A stretch of DNA of 13,517 nucleotides, taken from assembly GCA_026770615.1 (NCBI GenBank), contig MU631468.1:30704-44220 (forward strand), read 5' to 3'. Made by a program: the position numbers and the translations under genes. Position 1 is the first letter of the stretch. Every line of letters starts with the position of its first letter. Under the pieces are notes generated by a model. The model saw only the letters and a program-made list of their open reading frames with translations, made no database searches and was not told the DNA's origin. Below, in pieces: positions 1-8,001 of the stretch. Source of the stretch: Pavlovales sp. CCMP2436 (lineage: Eukaryota; Haptophyta; Pavlovophyceae; Pavlovales).

Positions 1-72
1 CTTCTGCGAGAGGAACGCGCCATACCAAGGAGCTGGCTTCTGCGAGAGGAACGCGCCATACCAAGGAGCTGG
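1..72. repeat. Two tandem copies of a 36-bp unit
   Basis: Positions 1-36 and 37-72 are identical. The unit is a multiple of three. Read on the minus strand in the frame that has the best coding character it gives two copies of a 12-residue block (SQLLGMARSSRR), so the duplication preserves the frame of the truncated gene that crosses the window edge. The array may continue to the left of the window. Confidence 0.95.
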
Positions 73-955
73 GGCTGGTGACGCGCCTGCGTCAGAGCGC
101 CGAGCTTGCCCATCCACATGCCCGCGCCCACGACGAGGTCGTCGAGGCTCTTCGACCACTGTGACCTTGGCGACCTTGCGGAACTCGCCCTCGCTCAGGT
201 CGGCGCGCTTGTAGGCGGCCGCCTCAGCGAGCTTGCGGCGCGTCACCTCGGCAGCGAGCTCGTCGCGTTGAGTTAAACACCCCCGCTCGAGTAGGTTGTG
301 CTCCCTTCTCAGCTCGGCCAGCTGCCCCGTCAGCTCGATCACCGCCTCGTACCCGCCGACCGGCATCCCGATTTGGCGCTGCGGCACTGGCGTACGCTCG
401 CTCGCCGCGCTGATCGGCGATGCTGCCGCCACCGCACCTGCCGCTGCCGACGTCGCCGCTGCCGGAGCAGATCAGCAGAGCAGCTCGAGCGCCGCCCGCG
501 AGCAGTCCGGGAAGGCCTTGGCTCCGCGCTTCATCTGCATCTCGACGTTCTTGCCTATCTGCACGAACAACGCGTCCTTGCCCATTCTCGAAGGGTACCC
601 GAGATGGTCCACGAGCGCGAAGCCAAAGGCGGCGTGGAGGTAAGTGAGGCCCGCCGCCTTGAGCGCCTCGAACTGCTCGCCCTTGAGCGCAGCGTGCACG
701 GTGTGCGTGGCCTTGTACACCTCCTTAACCGTCTCGAGGTCGAGCTCGGCGGGCTGGCCCGAGCGGTCGTGTGCCTCTCCGTCAAGGATGATCGGCGTAG
801 AGCGCAGCCTCCGCCCGCTCGGGCACAGTCTGCTCGAGCAACGCGCGCTCGCCCCCGGGTCCATCAAAACCACCGTTTGTGCCCACTTCGAGGCCCGGGC
901 CCGGGAGCAGCGCGGAGAGCAGCGAGGCTGCCGCGCTCGACGAGGCGCCGTCCAT
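1..955 (-). pseudogene. Broken paralogue (copy A) of the unrecognised coiled-coil gene family
   Basis: Paralogue of the gene at 1723-3994. The ATG at 955-953 has the same context as copy B (AGTGGRTAATGG-like). The first ~55 residues match copy B closely (shared block NGGF, then LLEQTV and KAALYA-like text). The frame then shifts: relative to copy B there is one extra base near 785-795, which leads into a TGA at 784-782, and homology resumes in another frame (block GEAHDRSGQPAELDL against GEANDRPGRPASLDL). That second frame continues through FPDCSRAA and meets a TGA at 474-472. Homology goes on beyond it (Ala-rich linker, then AASERTPVPQR against AASARTPVPQR, then a short coiled coil). A further shift near 150 is likely, because the frame with high GC at third positions changes there. 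The region after ~170 does not resemble copy B. By eye about half the residues of the central domain are identical to B. The 3' end lies outside the window. Function unknown. The lesions suggest a pseudogene; sequencing error in single-base indels cannot be excluded, but the TGA at 472 is a separate lesion. Confidence 0.75.
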
Positions 956-1469
956 TACCCACTTGGACGACCTAGCTCCAACCAAGATGGGTTTCCAAGT
1001 AGGTCGATGGCAGACCCATGCGGTTGGCAGACGGGGTCGACATCTGGGCTCGAGTTCTCGTGAACGAGCGGGGCCTTGACGCGCTCCACCGCTCGTCGCC
1101 TCGCGCTTTCGTCTCGAGGCGTCGATGCGCCCAAACGGTGGATTCCCCTCTCGCGCAGCAGCGCGCCACCATGTAATCGCTCGACGCGACGCGCTCGACT
1201 GAGGAGACGGGCACGTCGAGGTCGTTTGGCCCAGGATCGTGGTCCGCGCCGCCCGGTCCGAGCGCTCCTCGCTCGCCAAGCGCGAGGCGGAAGCGAGGCA
1301 GAACGCGTTTGGGCATTCTGTCTTGAGGGCCTTTTGGGCCGTCAAGCTAGAATGCGTCAGGCAAATAACCGCCGCTCCATTTCAAACAAAGCACAAACGC
1401 GAAATTTTTTTTTCACACTCCGTAAAATAAAACGACTGTAAGAATTTATTCGACCAAAGCTCCCTAAAC
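956..1469. other. Intergenic region upstream of copy A, no supported gene
   Basis: On the minus strand the frame of copy A stays open upstream of its ATG to about 1345, but this stretch has no counterpart in front of copy B and reads as low-complexity Arg/Ser/Ala-rich text, so I do not extend the gene. From about 1370 the base composition drops sharply to AT-rich with A and T runs. This may be the promoter side of copy A, though no defined element is recognisable. Confidence 0.4.
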
Positions 1470-1531
1470 CTGATTAAAATCTTCCTGTAAAATCCATTTT
1501 TCAATGGCCCCCAGTGGCGTGGGCCACCCTA
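1470..1531 (-). repeat. 62-bp element shared with 4347-4409, upstream of copy A
   Basis: The order CTGATTAAA, then CGTAAAAT- or TGTAAAAT-type text, a T run ending in TCAA, then CAGTGGCGTGGGCCACCCTA is found here and again at 4347-4409. In both places it lies upstream of a member of the same minus-strand gene family, about 515 bp from the ATG here and about 355 bp there. It could be a shared promoter element, the end of the duplicated unit, or the terminus of a mobile element. Confidence 0.75.
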
Positions 1532-1579
1532 CTCCGCATGCGCAGCGTGGTACTAGGGTGGCCCACGCCACTGGGGCCC
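1505..1579. repeat. Hairpin-forming inverted repeat
   Basis: The left arm 1505-1530 and right arm 1555-1579 are reverse complements (core AGGGTGGCCCACGCCACTGG) except for one indel in a G run. The loop is 24 bp. The left arm overlaps the repeat shared with 4347-4409, where only the left arm is present. In position it lies between the 3' end of copy B and the 5' side of copy A. Confidence 0.9.
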
Positions 1580-1679
1580 AAGAAGAGGAGTTCAGAGGAA
1601 CGCCTCTTAATAAATATCTGGTCCATGATTCGGATACTATACATCAAATGAAAAATAGTTATAGCCACTTGTATATCAC

Positions 1680-1729
1680 CATAACTAACTTGTCACATAT
1701 ATTCTGTCACATAACTAACTTGTCACATA
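1680..1729. repeat. Two 20-bp direct repeats at 30-bp spacing
   Basis: CATAACTAACTTGTCACATA-type text occurs at about 1680-1699 and again at 1710-1729, so the period is 30 bp. The second copy overlaps the stop codon of the minus-strand gene that ends at 1723, so the repeat spans its last codons and 3' flank. The surroundings (1590-1730) are AT-rich and hold no other gene. Confidence 0.75.
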
Positions 1730-3994
1730 ATGTGGTAGCCACCGACCGAGCCGCCATCGGCCATCACGTTGACTGGGGCATCCGCCTGCGCCATGGCCTG
1801 CATAAGCGCGGCCATTTGCTGGTCGGAGAGGTGCTTGAGGGCGCCCACGCGCCGCTGGCACGTCGAGCGGCTGGGCAGCACAATGTCCTTGACGCGCGCG
1901 ACGTGCCAGCAGTAAGAGCAGTGCACTTGTGCCACTGGTTGAGCGCGACGCCGTGCCGCGTGTGCAGTAGCAGCATCGCGACCTCGATCGTCACCATCCG
2001 CTGCTTGACCTCCCTGGCGGACGGCTCGGTGATGGACCGCAGCTTCGCAATGTCCAGCTCGAGCCTCGTCCGCTCTCCCTCCCACTCGACGCGGTCGACC
2101 TCGTGTAGGTGCTGAGCGGCCTCCACCGCCGCGAGTGCGGCCGCGAATTCGTTGTCAATCTCCGCGTCGACCGAGTAGCTCGGCTTCTCGGCGGGCCTGC
2201 GCGACGGACGGAGGGCGCCGCGAGAGTGGGGGAGAGGGGGGGGGGTGTATTGTGAGTATTATACTTATAAACTATATAAAGAACTAAGCTGAGTATTTAT
2301 AATACTTAGTATTAATATTATAGAATTAATCTTAGTTTATACTTATTAATTACATATTTATAATAAATAATTATAATTGCATAGTATTATATTATAATAA
2401 CTAAGTTACCCGCGCTGCCGCTTGCGAGCGGAGTCGGCGGCCTTTTGCGCGAGCCGCTCGCGATGGCGCGCGTCCTCCACCTCGCGTTTGCGCTTTTTGC
2501 TGCTAGCGGTCGCCTGCTCGAGCTGCGCACCGAGAGAGGACACCTCGCGCCCGAGCCGCGTCAGCTCTGCCTGCGCCCCCGCGCCTCGCATTGTGCTGAG
2601 CGCGGCGAGCTGCAGCGCCAGTTTCTTTGCGCGCTCGACGGCGAGTGAGCGCCCCGCCTCGGATCTCCGGAGCACGCGCTCAGCGAGAGCAGAGCTGCCG
2701 ACCAAGCGCGCAAGCCGCCGCTTCCCCTGTGCGGCGTCGCGGGCCGAAGCCGCAGCCTCCACCGTGGCAGCTGAGGCCTTGCCCTTGACCGTCTGCAATT
2801 CCGCGCGCGTGTCGGCGAACCTGCGCTCGACCTCCGCAGTTGCGAGAGCCTGCCGTGCTTGTGCCGCGCGTCCACGAGCTCTCGCGCGTGCTCTGCCGCG
2901 CGCTCTGCCACGAGCTTGGCATGCGCTGCCTCGAGCCTGCGGTTCGCGCTCACCGCGGAGGCGGTCTCCCGGCCGAACCGCACCTGCTCAGAGTGTGCTA
3001 TGCCCACCTCCTCCCTCGACACGGCTATCGTCTTGTCGCACTCCTGCGCGACGGGCGGGGGCGGCGGGCGGAGTCGGGGGGCGAGGGGAAGATTAGAGCG
3101 AGCGTGAGGCGCCAACGTGGGGGTAGCGCGCGCGGGGGGGGGCGTGGGGGGTACCTGCTTGGCCGCCTTAATTGCCTTGTTGGCAATTTTGTTGGCCACG
3201 CACTCGCTCGCCTCGGCGCGCTTGCGCTCGGCCGCCTCGCCCCTCTCGGCGAGCTCGCGGCGCAGCGTCTCCTCCGCGACCGCAGTGCGCAGCAGCGCGA
3301 TCTTTGCCTCGCCCGCGTCGCGCTGCTGTGTCAGCCTGGCAGCGAGAGCTCTGAGCTCAATCATCGCCTCGTAGCCCTCGCCCACCGGCAGCGCGACCGC
3401 GCGCTGCGGCACTGGCGTGCGCGCGCTCGCCGCGCTGCTCGGCGATGCTGCCGCCACCACACCCGCCGCTGCTTGCATCATCACCGGCGCGAACTCTGCC
3501 TCGAACGCCGCCCGCGAGCAGTCGGGGAAGTCGATCACCGAGCGCGACACCCTGGTGAGGACATACTTGCCGATCTTGATGCAGGCAGCGATCTTGTATT
3601 CATCGATCCCGCGCTCGCGGACCAGCACTGACGCACACCCGAGCTGGTCAGCGATAGCGAAGGCGAGGGCGACCTTGAGGTTGGCGATGCCCATGGCCTT
3701 GAGCTTCACGGGCTCCTCAGTGTTGAGCTCAGCGTGCACGGTGCGCGTCGCCTTGATCACCTCCTTGATCACCTTGAGGTCGAGCGAGGCGGGCCGGCCA
3801 GGGCGGTCGTTGGCCTCTCCGACGGCAATGAGCGCGTAGAGCGCAGCCTTCACCCGCCCGGCCACAGTCTGCTCGAGCAACGGCTGCTCGACCTCGAGGA
3901 CCCCAAAACCACCATTTGAGCCCATCTCGGGACCGGAGCCGATGAGCGGCCCGGAGGGCAGCGAGGCTGCCGCGCTTGACAAGGCGCCCGCCAT
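1723..3994 (-). CDS. Unrecognised coiled-coil protein (copy B), three exons, two apparent frameshifts
   Basis: Function not recognised. Exon 1 is 3994-3155 (280 codons), exon 2 is 3043-2410, exon 3 is 2196-1723. Residues 1-170 form a domain conserved with copy A (1-955), with DLKVIKEVIKATRTVHAEL and DFPDCSRAAFE as landmarks. Residues 171-205 are an Ala/Ser-rich linker. From ~208 on the text is a long charged, Ala/Glu/Arg-rich coiled coil through exon 2, ending in a basic KRQR tail. Exon 3 adds another helical stretch, a Cys/His cluster (CSYCWH, a later Cys) and a Gly-rich end (ADGGSVGG). The exon 2 to exon 3 join fits in phase: GG plus G completes a codon and the downstream frame is the open one. 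Two single-base shifts are needed: near 2860 (HARELVDAR to QALATAEVERRF) and near 1925 (NQWHK to HCSYC). The spliced length would be about 650 aa. The ATG is chosen because copy A starts at the same place. It may be a recent pseudogene or an intact gene with two sequence errors. No signal peptide or membrane segment is seen. Confidence 0.65.
2197..2409 (-). other. Intron 2 of the coiled-coil gene (213 nt)
   Basis: On the minus strand the donor is GG|GTAAC and the acceptor is GCGCAG|G, preceded by a C-rich tract. Without splicing, the exon 2 frame stops at once at a TAA formed by the donor. With splicing the phase matches the open frame of exon 3. The acceptor context (CGTCGCGCAG) is the same as that of intron 1 of this gene, which supports the model. 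Confidence 0.7.
2250..2406. other. AT-rich tract inside intron 2
   Basis: About 155 bp of nearly pure A and T, with many short self-complementary pieces (for example TTAGTATTAATATTAT, CTTAGTTTAT against ATAAACTA), sit in an otherwise GC-rich gene. The other introns in the window are C-rich, so this may be an AT-rich insertion into the intron. No coding potential. Confidence 0.7.
3044..3154 (-). other. Intron 1 of the coiled-coil gene (111 nt, multiple of three)
   Basis: On the minus strand the donor is CAG|GTACCC and the acceptor is GCGCAG|GAG. The interior is C-rich, very like intron 1 of the MAT gene, which also begins GTACCCCC. The 111 nt equal 37 codons and contain no in-frame stop, so the reading frame runs through. 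Unspliced it would encode a Pro-rich segment that breaks the coiled coil; spliced it joins KAAKQ directly to ECDK. I favour splicing; retention is possible. Confidence 0.65.
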
Positions 3995-4346
3995 TATCCA
4001 CTCGGTCGATTGAGCCCCACGGCTCCCGGGATGGACCCGTCCTTGTGCGCCCCCGCGAGCACTGGCCCCGCGCTCGATCGATGTGCGAACGTTAAAATCC
4101 GTTCAAACGGCCACTGGTTACGCGCGCCACCGAACTTGTCGAGGCCAACGGCCCAGTGGCGGGGTCGAAGAGCTCGGAGATCTGGCTCGAAGTCCCGCTG
4201 TGACGTCCGGACGACATCCAGCATGGCACTCGATACGGCAGCCGCGGCGGCGAGAGGAGGGGCGAGACGGCCGTCGAAGGCCCGTTTTGGCAGGGCCGTC
4301 GGCCGACATGCGAATAAAACTTTTTTGCTCCCGTTTTGGATCGAAT
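3995..4346. other. Upstream region of copy B, no supported gene
   Basis: This GC-rich stretch turns AT-rich near 4310. Short open frames exist on both strands but none has a homologue I recognise, coding-like base use or a counterpart in front of copy A. It probably contains the promoter and 5' leader of copy B. Confidence 0.4.
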
Positions 4347-4409
4347 CTGATTAAATTCATGCCGTAAAATACATTTTTTCAAAGCCGTCAGTGGCGTGGG
4401 CCACCCTAG
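4347..4409 (-). repeat. Second copy of the element shared with 1470-1531
   Basis: It matches 1470-1531 in order and spacing: CTGATTAAAT, CGTAAAAT, a T run, then CAGTGGCGTGGGCCACCCTA. Here the reverse-complementary partner arm is absent, so no long hairpin forms. It lies ~355 bp upstream of the ATG of copy B and ~280 bp upstream of the plus-strand MAT gene, between the two divergent genes. Confidence 0.75.
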
Positions 4410-4441
4410 TGGTACTTCAGTCGATTGTGCGCCACGACGGT

Positions 4442-4511
4442 GTCCGGACGGGATGACTGTTTGTCAAGACCACCCTGTCCGGGCAGGACGACCGTCTGTT
4501 AAGACCAACCC
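4442..4511. repeat. Two tandem copies of a 35-bp unit, diverged
   Basis: 4442-4476 and 4477-4511 align over their whole length (GTCCGG..GG.., then AAGACCA near the end) with roughly 80% identity. They lie between the two divergent genes, upstream of MAT. The rest of 4512-4614 holds a C run, a small CTCC/GGAG hairpin and a short AACCG-A7-CGGTT hairpin, and no gene. Confidence 0.7.
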
Positions 4512-4614
4512 CCCCCGGGTAGGGGTCCTCCTGGAGGGCCCCCGGAGGGCATCTTTTGCGACAGCACAACCGAAAAAAATCGGTTCACCCTCCCGACTGT
4601 TATTATTCAACTAG

Positions 4615-4631
4615 TTTTTTTTTTTTTTTTT
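4615..4631. promoter_or_regulatory. 17-nt T run upstream of the MAT start
   Basis: A run of 17 T begins 74 bp before the MAT ATG. It stands out because the neighbouring gene is GC-rich. Such tracts can exclude nucleosomes at promoters; that role is inferred from position only. No TATA box is evident. Confidence 0.3.
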
Positions 4632-4688
4632 AAAGAGCCGCCTCAGATTCGCATACGCCACGTGAGTTGGATCCCACGTAAGCTCGTC

Positions 4689-6351
4689 ATGGCTCCCGCG
4701 AAGAAGCAGAAGGTCGGCACGGAGGAGCGCGTGTTCCTCTTCTCGTCTGAGTCGGTGAACGAGGGCCACCCGGACAAGCTCTGCGACCAGGTTTCCGACG
4801 CCGTGCTCGATGCCTGCCTCGCGGAGGACCCGCACTCCAAAGTGGCGTGCGAGACCGCTGTCAAGGACAACATGGTGATGGTCCTCGGCGAGATCACGAC
4901 CAAGGCAAAGCTCGACTACGACAAGATCGTGCGCGCGACGGTAAAGGAGATCGGATTCGACTCCTTCGTTGACGACCTTTCCTCCGTGGTGTCCAAGGGC
5001 CTCTCGTGCGACACATGCGAGGTGCTCGTGCGCATCAACAAGCAGTCGCCCGACATCGCCGGCGGCGTGCACGTGGGCAAGGACGAGCTTGACATCGGCG
5101 CTGGTGACCAGGGCATCATGTTTGGCTACGCCACCGACGAGACGGCCGACTGCATGCCGCTCACGCACCTGATTGCGACCCGCCTGGGCAAGACCTTGAC
5201 GGACGTGCGCAAGGACGGATCGCTCTGGTGGCTGCGCCCCGATGGCAAGACGCAGATCACCATCGAGTACCGGCAGCACACCGACGGTTCGGTAGAGCCG
5301 CTCAAGATCCACACGGTCGTCATCTCCACGCAGCACGCCGAGCCGCTCAAGGCCACCCGCGTGGCCGAGGTCGCAGGCTTCACCGGCGCGGACGAGACGG
5401 CCCCCAGCATGGCTGACATGAATGAGGCCATCACCAAGCACGTCGTGGAGAAGACGCTCTCGGAGATCATGCTCAAGAATGGCGAGCCGGCCCTTTCGCT
5501 CTTCGACCGCAAGACTTGCAACATGCACATCAACCCGTCCGGCAAGTTCATCATCGGCGGACCGCAGGGCGACGCTGGCCTCACCGGCCGCAAAATCATC
5601 ATCGACACCTACGGCGGCTGGGGCGCGCACGGCGGCGGTGCCTTCTCGGGCAAAGACCCAACCAAGGTGGACCGCTCGGCGGCCTACGCCTGCCGCTGGA
5701 TGGCGAAGTCCGTTGTCAAGGCCGGCCTGTGCAAGCGCGCGCTTGTGCAGCTCTCCTACGCGATTGGCGTGGCCAAGCCGGTACCCCCCCCTTTTTTTTG
5801 TGCGCGCGCGCGCGAGGCAGCCTTTCCGTGCGCAGACGCAAGCCATCCGTGCTCCCTCAACCTTTCCCATTAATCGTTGTAAATATCATAATAACAGCTC
5901 TCGCTCTTCGTCGAGACGTACGGCACGGAACAGGGTGAGCTGAGCGCGCAGGCGATCACCGACATCGTCAAGCTCAACTTCGACTGCCGCCCCGGCGCGC
6001 TCGCACGCGACCTCGCCCTCCGCGAGCCCAAATACAAGGTGCGCCCCCCTCCCCCCCCACCCCCCAACCCCACCCACCCCCTCGCGCTTGCGCGTCCAAC
6101 TGCCGCCCTCGCTCACCCCCCTCGCTGTAACCCTCATCGTGGACGCACCCCCCCTCCCCCGTTGCACACATCCGCAGGTCACGGCCGCGTACTGCCACTT
6201 TGGCCGCACACCCGAGGTCAAGGACGGGATGAAGCTCTTCGCGTGGGAGGACGTCGTTGACCTCTCCAAGTTCGCCTCCATGTCGGTGGCGGACGTCGAG
6301 AAGGAGGTCTCCTCGCAGAAGAAAGCTATCCTCGAGAAGTGGGTCGACTAA
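4689..6351 (+). CDS. Methionine adenosyltransferase (S-adenosylmethionine synthetase), three exons
   Basis: Makes S-adenosylmethionine from methionine and ATP, releasing phosphate and diphosphate; it supplies methyl groups for the cell and is normally cytosolic and oligomeric. Exons are 4689-5780, 5898-6038 and 6178-6351, both junctions in phase 0, giving 468 aa. Visible signatures: GHPDKLCDQ at residues 26-34, [12 protein letters not shown] at 137-148, LRPDGKTQ at 182-189, [13 protein letters not shown] before residue 303, and the Gly-rich GGGAFSGKD at 315-323. These carry the known nucleotide-, metal- and phosphate-binding residues, so the enzyme looks active. Exon 2 supplies [10 protein letters not shown] and RPG; exon 3 supplies TAAYCHFGR. 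The start is the ATG with context GTCATGG; an in-frame GTG nine codons upstream is unlikely to be used in a eukaryote. At 468 aa it exceeds the usual 380-400. The excess is an N-terminal basic extension (MAPAKKQK), about 30 extra residues between ISTQH and NPSGKF, and a longer C-terminus. It might belong to the divergent algal MATX type rather than canonical MAT; this needs a tree. The last 11 codons and the stop are repeated downstream by a tandem duplication. Confidence 0.97.
5781..5897 (+). other. MAT intron 1 (117 nt)
   Basis: The donor CCG|GTACCC and acceptor ATAACAG|CTC are GT-AG. Removal joins GVAKP to [10 protein letters not shown], which is the expected family sequence. The intron contains a C run, a T run and a (GC)n tract; unspliced translation ends at 5873. 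Confidence 0.93.
6039..6177 (+). other. MAT intron 2 (139 nt)
   Basis: The donor AAG|GTGCGC and acceptor TCCGCAG|GTC are GT-AG. It is extremely C-rich on the plus strand. Removal joins REPKYK to [10 protein letters not shown], matching the family. Confidence 0.93.
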
Positions 6352-6429
6352 TTCTCTCCTATCCTCCTTTCGTCATCCCACTTTGTGAAGAGAGAGAGAG
6401 TACTTCCACGAGTCGCCGGGGCGCAAAAA

Positions 6430-6642
6430 ATGGCGGCGCCTGCGTCAACTCGCACAAGCGGACGCACTGCTAAGGCACTCGCCCTCCTCGCGGTCGCCTT
6501 ATTCGGTGTTAAAACCGCCGCCCAACGTCGCCCCTTCCAGCGGTGCGCGGTGGCAACCGCCGACGGAGACTTGCGAGATACCGCAACATTAACTAAGTTC
6601 ACACCTGCAAGCATGATCTATCTATCATCCATTATTATATAG
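6430..6642 (+). CDS. Small ORF with signal-peptide-like N-terminus, possible gene fragment
   Basis: 70 codons starting 78 bp after the MAT stop, at an ATG in a strong eukaryotic context (AAAAAATGG). The N-terminus has a basic region (TRTSGRTAK) followed by the hydrophobic stretch ALALLAVALFGV and small residues (TAAQ) that look like a cleavage site, as in secretory or plastid-bound preproteins of algae. The remainder (RRPFQRCAVATADGDL and beyond) is not recognised and ends in AT-rich sequence, so this may be the first exon of a gene whose rest is lost or lies elsewhere. The start could alternatively be an in-frame codon at 6385, but that lies in the GAGAGA tract. Confidence 0.4.
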   Translation: MAAPASTRTSGRTAKALALLAVALFGVKTAAQRRPFQRCAVATADGDLRDTATLTKFTPASMIYLSSIII

Positions 6643-6771
6643 ATCATCTCCCTAAACGCGAAGAAAGCTATCCTCGAGAAGTGGGTCGACTAATTCTCTC
6701 CTATCCTCCTTTCGTCATCCCACTTTGTGAAGAGAGAGAGAGTACTTCCACGAGTCGCCGGGGCGCAAAAA

Positions 6772-6939
6772 ATGGCGGCGCCTGCGTCAACTCGCACAAG
6801 CGGACGCACTGCTAAGGCACTCGCCCTCCTCGCGGTCGCCTTATTCGGTGTTCAAAACCGCCGCCCAACGTCGCCCCTTCCAGCGGTGCGCGGTGGCAAC
6901 CGCCGACGGAGACTTGCGAGATACCGCAACATTAACTAA
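6772..6939 (+). pseudogene. Second copy of the small signal-peptide ORF, frameshifted
   Basis: This is the tandem-duplicated copy of the ORF at 6430-6642. The signal-peptide-like part is identical through LFGV; then the extra C at about 6853 shifts the frame, giving an Arg-rich tail that stops at 6939. Either this copy or the other carries the indel; without an outside homologue I cannot say which is ancestral. Confidence 0.5.
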
Positions 6940-6984
6940 GTTCACACCTGCAAGCATGATCTATCTATCATCCATTATTATATA

Positions 6985-7458
6985 GATCATCTCCCTAAAC
7001 GCCCTTGCCCGGGCACACTACCGGAGATCCATCGGCACGCGCGGTGGCGCCCAAGCCAGCGCAGCCGACTAAGGCACGCAGCAGGCAATGGGCGACGCAG
7101 CGATCAGACCAGCAAAACATTCAGAACAGTCAGACGCCAGCTTGAATCCCTATCAGTATTATACATACACGACACGATCGGTACGATCGCGGCACGCGGC
7201 CATGCGCAGCTGCTGCTCGCGCGCTTGAGCGCGCTGGCCCCGATCGCTGCCCAGCTTGGGAACACGACAAACAGCAACCAGCAGATCATCTCCCTAAACG
7301 CCCTTGCCCGGGCACACTACCGGAGATCCATCGGCACGCGCGGTGGCGCCCAAGCCAGCGCAGCCGACTAAGGCACGCAGCAGGCAATGGGCGACGCAGC
7401 GATCAGACCAGCAAAACATTCAGAACAGTCAGACGCCAGCTTGAATCCCTATCAGTAT
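6985..7458. repeat. Tandem duplication, 299-bp unit, one full and one partial copy
   Basis: 6985-7159 and 7284-7458 are identical over 175 bp, so the unit is 299 bp (6985-7283). The first 18 bases (GATCATCTCCCTAAACGC) are also the last 18 of each 342-bp unit, at 6642-6659 and 6985-7002, giving three copies of this piece. The two duplications therefore overlap like stairs. Confidence 0.95.
7160..7371 (+). pseudogene. Possible 3' end of an unknown gene
   Basis: On the plus strand the frame ending at the TAA 7369-7371 reads like protein (LLLARLSALAPIAAQLG, then NQQIISLNALARAHYRR) with high GC at third positions. No ATG is seen in frame, and the upstream part is duplicated flank, so at best this is the tail of a gene whose front is missing. 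The last ~23 codons plus stop are repeated at about 7001-7072. The family is not recognised. Confidence 0.25.
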
Positions 7459-7741
7459 ATATAAGTCAATCGGGTCGAAATCGGCATTAGTGGCGCAATT
7501 CCGCACTGCCGGGAGGGGAAAAAGTAGTGGACGGGACGAAGAAGAAGTAAGTAGACATTGCTATTGGTCAACCCTGCGCGCTAAGTGTCGATCTATAGCT
7601 GATGTCAAATAGAGTCCTCGACGGTCGGAGACCACCTCGTGTGCCTCTCAGGTGCCTCTAGGGTCGACAACATACTTCGTGTAACTAACATTTCTGATTT
7701 TCAGTCAGCGTTCGGAAGCGAAGAGAAAGTCATGGTTCCCG

Positions 7742-7827
7742 AAGTGGTGCCGCGGAGTTAGTTGCAGATTCGTGAATGGGGCGGCACCCCGTTCACGAAT
7801 CTGCAACAAACTCCACGGCACCACCTC
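7742..7827. repeat. Inner hairpin 1 of the fold-back element
   Basis: A ~41-bp arm (GGTGCCGCGGAGTTAGTTGC, AGATTCGTGAATGGGGCG) pairs with its own reverse complement at 7786-7827 with a few mismatches and a loop of about 3 bp. The same motif also pairs with inner hairpin 2 in the other half of the element. Confidence 0.88.
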
Positions 7828-8001
7828 CGGTTCCTGAGTTGCTCCGGAGAATTTTTACTGGACTTTTTTTGATTTTCTCTCCGGACTGGCGACTAACTCG
7901 TATGTAGACCCAATCCTCCGTCGAAAGCCGAATAAGTGACCAGTCCGGGGGAAATCGCAAAAAAAACCGGTGAAAATCCTCCGGAGTAACTAACAAACCG
8001 G

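Larger units (their letters stand above)
6318..7002. repeat. Tandem duplication, 342-bp unit, two copies
   Basis: Copy 1 is 6318-6659 and copy 2 is 6660-7002. They are nearly identical; the one clear difference is an extra C in copy 2 at about 6853 (GTGTTCAAAACC against GTGTTAAAACC). Each copy contains the last 11 codons of MAT with its TAA, a GAGAGA tract, a small ORF and an AT-rich end. The junction is at AAACGC|GAAGAAAG, with CGC before the unit in both places, so short homology may have guided the event. The near identity implies a recent duplication. Confidence 0.97.

Noticed and set aside
782..1345. N-terminal extension of copy A upstream of its ATG
   Set aside because: The frame is open, but it has no counterpart upstream of copy B and its composition is not coding-like; the B start aligns with the ATG at 955.
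4662..4688. GTG start nine codons upstream of the MAT ATG
   Set aside because: Non-ATG starts are uncommon in eukaryotic nuclear genes, and the ATG at 4689 has a good context and precedes the conserved region.
4611..5870. A 419-codon open frame on the minus strand opposite MAT
   Set aside because: It mirrors the GC-rich third positions of MAT exon 1 and runs into the poly-A complement of the T run. Its text has no recognisable family, so it is an antisense shadow.
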